Assembly (NCBI GenBank): GCA_026985755.1
Contig: JALSPX010000049.1
Location: forward strand, 1-17,776
Reading direction: 5' to 3'
Length of the DNA: 17,776 bases
From: Sulfurovum sp.
Lineage (GTDB): Bacteria > Campylobacterota > Campylobacteria > Campylobacterales > Sulfurovaceae
This document shows, piece after piece, positions 13,234 to 17,776 of the stretch. A model generated the notes under the pieces. It saw nothing but the letters and a program-made list of their open reading frames with translations, was not told where the DNA came from and ran no database searches. Both the position numbers and the translations under genes were made by a program. Numbering within the stretch: position 1 is the stretch's first letter; every line of letters begins with the position of its first letter.

Positions 13234-13321
13234 AGAGTCTGTGATAATGATAACTAAATCTCAATACAAGAGTGCACCGAATATAGAAGGAACTGCTATT
13301 TCTTATAACCCCACCCTCTTT

Positions 13322-13363
13322 TTGATATGCATCAACCTTTAGCCGATAAAGTTGACCTATAAT
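13322..13363 (+). promoter_or_regulatory. FNR-type promoter of nirDL
   Basis: TTGATATGCATCAA at 13322-13335 is a perfect TTGAT-N4-ATCAA box. A perfect TATAAT at 13358-13363 is centred 32 bp downstream of the box centre. No good -35 hexamer is present at its place, as expected for a class II activated promoter. AGGAG lies about 7 bases before the ATG at 13395. Confidence 0.88.
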
Positions 13364-13394
13364 GTAGGTATTATTTTATAAGTAGGAGCATACA

Positions 13395-14417
13395 ATGGAA
13401 CAGCAAGAGTTAGAAAATGAACTACTTTACCACATGCAAAACAGCTTTCCTTTAACCCAAAAGCCTTTTGAAACACTGGCACATACCTTAGGAATCAGTG
13501 AAGAAAAAGTACTCAGTATGGTACAAAAACTCAAAGACGATAAAATCATTCGGCAGACCTCTGCTATATTTGATACCAAGCGTTTGGGCTACAAGTCATC
13601 ACTGGTGGCTTTTAAAGTCGATGAAGCAGATATAGAAGAGGCCGCTGCGATTATCAATGCACATCCAGGGGTAAGCCATAACTATCTGCGTAACCATGAC
13701 TATAACATTTGGTTTACTATGGCCGTAACACCTGAGAGCAAACTAGGACTAGAAAAAACCATAGAGATACTCAAAACACGTACCAAAGCCAAAGATGCCA
13801 TTATCCTCCCTACACTTAAAATGTTTAAAATCTCTGTCAAGATGGACACCACAGGGAAACGTGCCAAAAAAGAGAAGCTCAAAAAGCTAGCCCATAAAGA
13901 GCTCATGCTCACTGCACGTCATGTCGTGGTCATCAAAGCATTACAGCAAGACATAGAAGTGATCTCTGAGCCTTTTAAAAAAGCGACGCAGAAGTTAAAC
14001 CTGAGTTATGAAGCATTTTTCGACCTAGCAAAAGAGCTGAAAGAGAGCGGTGTCATGCGTCGCTTTGCTACCATACTCAACCACAGAAAAGCAGGGTTTG
14101 GTGCCAATGCCATGTCTGTTTGGGCAGTACCTCAAGCAGAGGGAGAACGCATAGGCAAAGAGATGGCAGAGTTCTCTGCTGTAAGCCACTGTTATCTTAG
14201 ACCCAGTTACCCCAACTGGCCTTACAATCTTTTTGCCATGGTACATGCCAAAACCCAAGAAGAGTGTGACACCCTCATAGAAGAGATGGCACAGCAGAGT
14301 GGCTTGACAGAGTATGGAAAGCTCTACTCTACACGAGAGTTTAAAAAACAACGCCTAGTCTATTTTGATGATACCTTTGAGGCATGGGAAGAAGATGCAC
14401 TCATCCAGAGTGCTTAA
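13395..14417 (+). CDS. nirDL: Fused siroheme decarboxylase (NirD-NirL / AhbA-AhbB type)
   Basis: A 340-residue protein made of two copies of the Lrp/AsnC-like siroheme decarboxylase unit, each with an N-terminal winged helix and an alpha-beta domain. The first copy spans about 1-150 (motif 'GVSHNYLRNHDYNIWFTM', 92-109) and the second about 170-325 ('VMRRFATILNHRKAGFGANAM' at 220-240 and 'VSHCYLRPSYPNWPYNLFAM' at 263-282). These enzymes remove two acetate carboxyls from siroheme to give 12,18-didecarboxysiroheme, the branch point to haem d1 or to haem b by the Ahb route. With nirJ in the same window the haem d1 role is favoured. Despite the DNA-binding-like helix it should be an enzyme, not a regulator. 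It converges on the Crp/Fnr gene with 3 bp between stops. Confidence 0.87.
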   Translation: MEQQELENELLYHMQNSFPLTQKPFETLAHTLGISEEKVLSMVQKLKDDKIIRQTSAIFDTKRLGYKSSLVAFKVDEADIEEAAAIINAHPGVSHNYLRNHDYNIWFTMAVTPESKLGLEKTIEILKTRTKAKDAIILPTLKMFKISVKMDTTGKRAKKEKLKKLAHKELMLTARHVVVIKALQQDIEVISEPFKKATQKLNLSYEAFFDLAKELKESGVMRRFATILNHRKAGFGANAMSVWAVPQAEGERIGKEMAEFSAVSHCYLRPSYPNWPYNLFAMVHAKTQEECDTLIEEMAQQSGLTEYGKLYSTREFKKQRLVYFDDTFEAWEEDALIQSA

Positions 14418-14420
14418 GCC

Positions 14421-15125
14421 TTAATCCTTATACCCTATCTCAGCCTTAAACTGTGCAATACAATTGGTGCACTCTTTCATCGTATTGGTATCGACAATAC
14501 TATACAAGGCATCTGTGTTCAGCACTTTTAACACATGATTATCCACAGAAATAATGCCTTCTTTTTTAAACTTCGTCAATATGCGTGAAAATGTTTCAGG
14601 TGTAAGATTGAGGATAGAGGCGATTTCATTGTTTTTCAAACGGTTAAAAATACCCACTTTTTTTATCATTAAGTCTGCTACCTTTGCTTCGGAAGAGAGT
14701 ATGGTCTCTTTGTGCACCAATGAAGAGAGTAACATCACTTTGGAAGTCAAAGATTTAATTAGTTCTAGTGAAAATGCTGGTTGATTAAGATATGTATATA
14801 AGGTATCAAAATGTAATAATCCTATAGCCCCATCTGTGACAAATTCACAAGTAGCAGGAAAAACCTCTTTTTCAAAACAGGCAAACTCTGCAATAAGACT
14901 GGGTGCAGAAAGGCGATTAATCTGTATCTGAGAACCTTTAGGAGATGTTTTATAAAGCTTTACATCTCCCTCAATAAGAATATGTAAATATTCACTCTCA
15001 TCCCCTTCGTAAAACACAATACTCTCTTTTGCATAGTGCTTGATATGAATTGCATTATATAATTCTTGTTTATGTACCCCACTCAATGCAGAGAACATCG
15101 GTATCTCTTCTAATTTTACTACCAT
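14421..15125 (-). CDS. Crp/Fnr-family transcription regulator
   Basis: A 234-residue regulator. An N-terminal cyclic-nucleotide-binding-type beta barrel (about 10-120) is followed by a long dimer helix (about 121-150) and a C-terminal helix-turn-helix; the recognition helix reads LTPETFSRILTKFK (174-187). The E177-x-x-S180-R181 pattern is that of Fnr proteins, which bind TTGAT half-sites, and four such sites lie in this window. The N-terminal cysteines that hold the [4Fe-4S] cluster of E. coli Fnr are absent; cysteines are at 83, 93, 219 and 222, the last two as a CxxC close to the C-terminus. It may therefore sense nitric oxide or redox state in another way, like the DNR/NnrR branch. Its own upstream region has no FNR box. 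Confidence 0.88.
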   Translation of the reverse strand: MVVKLEEIPMFSALSGVHKQELYNAIHIKHYAKESIVFYEGDESEYLHILIEGDVKLYKTSPKGSQIQINRLSAPSLIAEFACFEKEVFPATCEFVTDGAIGLLHFDTLYTYLNQPAFSLELIKSLTSKVMLLSSLVHKETILSSEAKVADLMIKKVGIFNRLKNNEIASILNLTPETFSRILTKFKKEGIISVDNHVLKVLNTDALYSIVDTNTMKECTNCIAQFKAEIGYKD

Positions 15126-15192
15126 ACTATTTACCTCTTCTTTAGAGATTCAGTATAGCATAACTCTAGTAAGAGAGTATTCTAAACAGTGT

Positions 15193-15924
15193 TTACCTCT
15201 CAAACCAGCTTAGTTGTTTGTGTAGATTTACCACTTCACCTACCACTATCAAGGCAGGGGTAGGCAAATCTTTGGCTTTTTCATAAATATCTTCCAGGGT
15301 ACCTATCACTGTTTTTTCATCGGGTCTGGTACCACGACTGATGACTGCTATAGGATGGTCTTTGGGTTTGCCAATTTCTATTAGTTTGTTGGCAATATTT
15401 TTTAAGCGATGTAATCCCATTAAAAAGACAATGGTATCATCTGTTTTATAATTTTCCCATGGTATCTGAGACTTTGATTTTTTAGACTCATGGCCTGTGA
15501 CTACCCTAAAAGAGACAGTTACCCCACGATGTGTCACAGGGATACCTGCATACTCTGGTACAGCGATAGCCGAGGTAATCCCAGGAATAAACTCAAACTT
15601 TATATTACGCTCACGTAAGTAAATTCCCTCTTCTCCACCACGTCCAAACACCAAAGGGTCTCCCCCTTTGAGGCGTACCACTACTTCATGTTTCAGTGCT
15701 GCTTGATAAATGACTTCGTTTATCTCTTCTTGGGGTAAGGTGTGGTGCGAATCTTCTTTGCCTACATAAATGAACTCGCAACCATCTTTGGCTTCTGCCA
15801 GTATGTCTGGGTTGGCAAGTCTATCGTAGATAATGACATCTGCTTGTTTCACCACACGTAATGCCTTGACAGTCAGTAAATCAATGTCACCCGGTCCTGC
15901 ACCTGTTAAATAGACTTTACCCAT
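15193..15924 (-). CDS. cobA: Uroporphyrinogen-III C-methyltransferase (SUMT; CobA/NirE type)
   Basis: A 243-residue S-adenosylmethionine-dependent methyltransferase that converts uroporphyrinogen III to precorrin-2, the entry to siroheme and haem d1. Diagnostic motifs are VYLTGAGPGDIDLLTVKAL (4-22), 'VVRLKGGDPLVFGRGGEE' and 'GIPVTHRG'. It is the single-domain form, without the CysG dehydrogenase half, which is encoded separately at 11304-11873. AAGGAGG sits about 7 bases upstream of the ATG. It is located between nirJ and the regulator on the same strand, so it may work as NirE for haem d1. Whether another copy of SUMT exists elsewhere in the genome cannot be seen. Confidence 0.93.
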   Translation of the reverse strand: MGKVYLTGAGPGDIDLLTVKALRVVKQADVIIYDRLANPDILAEAKDGCEFIYVGKEDSHHTLPQEEINEVIYQAALKHEVVVRLKGGDPLVFGRGGEEGIYLRERNIKFEFIPGITSAIAVPEYAGIPVTHRGVTVSFRVVTGHESKKSKSQIPWENYKTDDTIVFLMGLHRLKNIANKLIEIGKPKDHPIAVISRGTRPDEKTVIGTLEDIYEKAKDLPTPALIVVGEVVNLHKQLSWFER

Positions 15925-15970
15925 TACACCCTCCTTTATTTAATAATCGCTTTTTGTATAAAAGCATACA

Positions 15971-16002
15971 ATCACTCTTCATTCCTCACTCATCACTCTT
16001 CA
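15971..16002. repeat. Short direct repeat at the 3' end of nirJ
   Basis: ATCACTCTTCA occurs at 15971-15981 and 15992-16002, with the related CATTCCTCACTC in between. The second copy covers the last codons of nirJ (SSEE and stop). The purine-rich unit on the minus strand (TGAAGAGTGA / TGAGGAATGA) is a simple degenerate repeat in the short nirJ-SUMT gap. Confidence 0.6.
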
Positions 16003-17123
16003 CTTGATATTTGACGCTCTGTCAAATAGCATGAAGGGTCTTCTGCCCATAAGTCACCATGTATCGCATAGGCACGACTACGTGATCCACCATTACATAT
16101 ATGGATATACTGACATTGTGCACACTTACCACCCAACTCTCTTGGATGTATTCTTAATTTTTCTAACATATCCGTAGGCTCATTCGTCCAAATATCGGAA
16201 AAGTCTTGTCTTAAAATATTACCTATCTTCAGAGGAAAGAAAGGGTCAGGTTTGACAAACCCTTCACTATCAATATTCAATAGTTTTCGTCCTGCAGAGT
16301 TGCCACCCCAATCTATCAGACGTTTTTTCATCTCCTCTGCATGTTCTGGGTATTTGATAACAAATCTGTCATAAAAGAGTATCGCATCCATCTCCATATT
16401 GCCTGTGACTATCTCTATGTCTCGTCCACTCTCATGGTATGCAAAGGCTTTGTCCAAAATATAATTGACCGCTGTGATGCGTTTCTCTTTACTCAAATCC
16501 ATTTCTAAATTTTCTAAGCCTCTACCACTATAGACAAGATGAGAGATGTAGATTTTAGGAATGTGATGCCGCTCTGCCAAATCAAAGATAAACGCCAAAT
16601 CATCATAGGTGTCCTTGGTGATAGTAAAACGTATCCCTACTTTGGTCTTACCATAGCTGTTGAGCAAATCGACTGCTTTCATAGACTCTCTAAAGGAACC
16701 TTCTAACCCACGAAATGTGTCATGTACTTTTTCGCTACCATCAATACTTATGCCGATATAGTCAAAAGTATCTAAAATCTGCTCTGCATTAGCGTGTTTG
16801 ACATACAAACCATTGGTAGAGAGATAGGTCACAATCCCCAATGCTTTACACGCTGCTGCTATCTCATAGATATCTTTTCTAGTCAGCGGTTCTCCTCCTG
16901 AAAAGATAAGGAATTTTACCCCATTGGCTTTAAGCTTAGGTAAGGTCTCCATAATATCTTCGGTACTAAGAGTATCTACCGCATCCAAATCTGCCTTGGA
17001 GTAGCAGTGTAGACACGAGAGATTACAACGGTTGGTAAAGTTCCAAATAGCGATGCTCCCATCTAGCACTCTTGCAGGTTTGCCCTCTACAACCGATTTC
17101 AGTAAATTTGAAAGTCTAAACAT
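15993..17123 (-). CDS. nirJ: NirJ, radical SAM enzyme of haem d1 biosynthesis
   Basis: A 376-residue radical SAM protein. The [4Fe-4S]-SAM motif CNLSCLHC is at C33/C37/C40, GGEP at 76-79, and a SPASM-like C-terminal cysteine group at C334, C337, C343 and C365 (around 'CAQCQYIHICNGGSRSRAYA'). The opening MFRLSNLLKSV and the 'GSRSRAYAIHGDLWAEDPSCYL' end fit NirJ, which acts on didecarboxysiroheme in forming haem d1; AhbC and AhbD of the alternative haem pathway are close relatives and cannot be fully excluded. The ATG shares one base with the stop of the cytochrome gene before it. Position next to SUMT and a small cytochrome c supports NirJ. Confidence 0.87.
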   Translation of the reverse strand: MFRLSNLLKSVVEGKPARVLDGSIAIWNFTNRCNLSCLHCYSKADLDAVDTLSTEDIMETLPKLKANGVKFLIFSGGEPLTRKDIYEIAAACKALGIVTYLSTNGLYVKHANAEQILDTFDYIGISIDGSEKVHDTFRGLEGSFRESMKAVDLLNSYGKTKVGIRFTITKDTYDDLAFIFDLAERHHIPKIYISHLVYSGRGLENLEMDLSKEKRITAVNYILDKAFAYHESGRDIEIVTGNMEMDAILFYDRFVIKYPEHAEEMKKRLIDWGGNSAGRKLLNIDSEGFVKPDPFFPLKIGNILRQDFSDIWTNEPTDMLEKLRIHPRELGGKCAQCQYIHICNGGSRSRAYAIHGDLWAEDPSCYLTERQISSEE

Positions 17124-17515
17124 TAGTGTGCCTCCTTGGCTGTAGCTATGTTGGGATAAGGGTCTTTGATGATTGTTTTGTTGGATTCTTTACTTTGGTT
17201 CTCGTCTTTTTGTGTTATCTTCTTAAAAGACAATATATACGCTGTAATGGCTTGTAGCTCTTTTTGTGTCAATTGCAATGCTGGCATGGCATTACGTTTA
17301 TAACCCAAAACTTTAGAGACTGTTTCAGGGTCTGTAATCATAGCCCTAATTTCCTCAGGCGTTCTCTTGGCTGCGATAGCAGAAAAAGGAGGACCAAAAG
17401 CCATAGCTGTTTGATGATGACATCCCCAACAGTAGGTTTCAAAGACTTTTTTACCACTGTCTGCATGCATGATAGTTGTACATAGTATGGTAAAAATAAT
17501 AATGCTGTGCTTCAT
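17123..17515 (-). CDS. Small periplasmic cytochrome c (NirC-like)
   Basis: A 130-residue monohaem cytochrome c. The signal peptide covers about residues 1-18 (MKHSIIIFTILCTTIMHA). The haem motif is CWGCH at 29-33, and Met77 in 'KRNAMPALQLT' is the probable sixth ligand. The folded domain ends near residue 97, and a hydrophilic Lys/Glu/Asn tail of about 30 residues follows, longer than in typical NirC. NirC-type cytochromes lie in haem d1 clusters and have been proposed as donors to nitrite reductase or in haem d1 maturation. Coupled to nirJ by a one-base overlap (TAATG). AAGGA lies about 9 bases upstream of the ATG. A different small cytochrome c of the operon would look the same from sequence alone. 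Confidence 0.8.
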   Translation of the reverse strand: MKHSIIIFTILCTTIMHADSGKKVFETYCWGCHHQTAMAFGPPFSAIAAKRTPEEIRAMITDPETVSKVLGYKRNAMPALQLTQKELQAITAYILSFKKITQKDENQSKESNKTIIKDPYPNIATAKEAH

Positions 17516-17537
17516 ATCTTTTGTCCTTTATAGCATA

Positions 17538-17579
17538 ATCATATCAACTTTTCATTGCCTCTGTCTTGATGCAAGATAA
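17538..17579 (-). promoter_or_regulatory. Weak candidate FNR-type promoter of the cytochrome c-nirJ genes
   Basis: On the minus strand TTATCTTGCATCAA (rc of 17566-17579) keeps one perfect half-site ATCAA but only two of five bases in the other. A TATGAT hexamer (rc of 17538-17543) is centred exactly 32 bp downstream, the geometry of the four better sites. Suggestive only. Confidence 0.35.
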
Positions 17580-17587
17580 GAGTATGA

Positions 17588-17734
17588 CTATCTCTTGCTC
17601 TTGTTATGCTCAAACATCGTCCAATAAGCCCCATTTCTCACAATCATCGTATCTGTTGGATGTTGAAGGTTATAATAGATATATCCTCCCATCAAAAGCA
17701 TCGTAATAGCAAAAAAAATCAAAAATCCTCTCAT
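17588..17734 (-). CDS. 48-aa single-TM protein before the cytochrome c gene
   Basis: A short gene with a strong ribosome binding site (GAGGAGGAAGAGCA before the ATG at 17734). It encodes 48 residues: a hydrophobic segment at about 4-24 (FLIFFAITMLLMGGYIYYN) and a short polar part ending in EHNKSKR. The ATGA overlap with the stop of the preceding frame shows translational coupling. I do not recognise it. Its place upstream of a cytochrome c and NirJ suggests a small accessory subunit of a membrane respiratory complex such as an oxidase, nitric oxide reductase or nitrite reductase module. Confidence 0.65.
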   Translation of the reverse strand: MRGFLIFFAITMLLMGGYIYYNLQHPTDTMIVRNGAYWTMFEHNKSKR

Positions 17735-17776
17735 TGCTCTTCCTCCTCATTTTTATTATCCATATCTTCACCATCT
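17731..17776 (-). CDS. 3' end of an unidentified gene, truncated by the window edge
   Basis: The frame is open from the window edge to a TGA at 17731-17733 that overlaps the ATG of the 48-aa gene. The visible C-terminus is highly acidic, DGEDMDNKNEEEEQ. That is too little for identification. It must be the upstream member of the same operon, and a nitrite or nitric oxide reductase gene would suit the context, but the sequence does not show this. Confidence 0.55.
   Translation of the reverse strand, partial: DGEDMDNKNEEEEQ

Noticed and set aside
13395..14417. The NirDL protein as an Lrp/AsnC transcription regulator
   Set aside because: The two-unit fusion and the conserved SHxYxR and WPYN motifs belong to siroheme decarboxylases, which share the fold but are enzymes.
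1..17776. CRISPR arrays, rRNA or tRNA genes
   Set aside because: I saw no regularly spaced repeats with unique spacers and no cloverleaf or rRNA core sequence on either strand. A dedicated RNA search was not possible.

Overview
The window looks like chromosomal DNA of a denitrifying member of the Campylobacterota (formerly Epsilonproteobacteria), most like the sulfur- or hydrogen-oxidising Sulfurovum/Sulfurimonas group. This is inferred from the periplasmic nitrate reductase gene order napA-G-H-B-F-L-D, with napGH and a NapL beta-propeller but no napC, from AT-rich DNA, and from gene families recognised by eye. No database search was run.

Layout. 1-568 (+) is the C-terminal end of a large molybdopterin oxidoreductase, formate dehydrogenase-like, followed by a hairpin terminator. 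649-9005 (-) is one long nap operon: napA, napG, napH, a three-haem NapB, napF, an unknown acidic protein, napL, napD, and two more unknown small proteins. 9006-9296 holds the nap promoter, a 166-bp imperfect palindrome and a weak terminator hairpin. 9297-11239 (-) is an operon for a DUF2249-like protein, a 12-TM membrane protein with three repeated His-Gly-Gly-Pro motifs, and a DUF59/MIP18 protein. 11304-11873 (-) encodes precorrin-2 dehydrogenase (siroheme branch). 11944-12586 is a gene-poor stretch with a remnant of an ATPase gene and a possible dispersed repeat. 12587-13233 (+) is a Phd-like/PIN toxin-antitoxin pair with a consensus sigma70 promoter. 13395-14417 (+) is a fused siroheme decarboxylase (NirDL type). 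14421-17776 (-) holds a Crp/Fnr regulator, uroporphyrinogen-III methyltransferase, NirJ, a small cytochrome c, a 48-aa membrane protein and the end of another gene.

How it fits together. Nitrate is reduced to nitrite by NapAB, with electrons arriving through NapGH. SUMT, precorrin-2 dehydrogenase/ferrochelatase, NirDL and NirJ form a nearly continuous route from uroporphyrinogen III through siroheme and didecarboxysiroheme to haem d1, the cofactor of cytochrome cd1 nitrite reductase. nirS itself is not in the window and may lie beyond the right edge.

The strongest regulatory signal is four FNR-type boxes (three perfect TTGAT-N4-ATCAA, one with a single mismatch). They lie before nap, the DUF2249 operon, the precorrin-2 dehydrogenase gene and nirDL, and each is centred exactly 32 bp upstream of the centre of a -10 hexamer. 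That is class II (-41.5) activator geometry. The Crp/Fnr protein encoded in the window carries the matching E-x-x-S-R recognition helix but lacks the N-terminal cysteines of classical FNR.

The other main curiosities are the 166-bp palindrome abutting the nap control region, whose transition-type mismatches all preserve G-U pairing on one strand, and the cytochrome c-NapB fusion.
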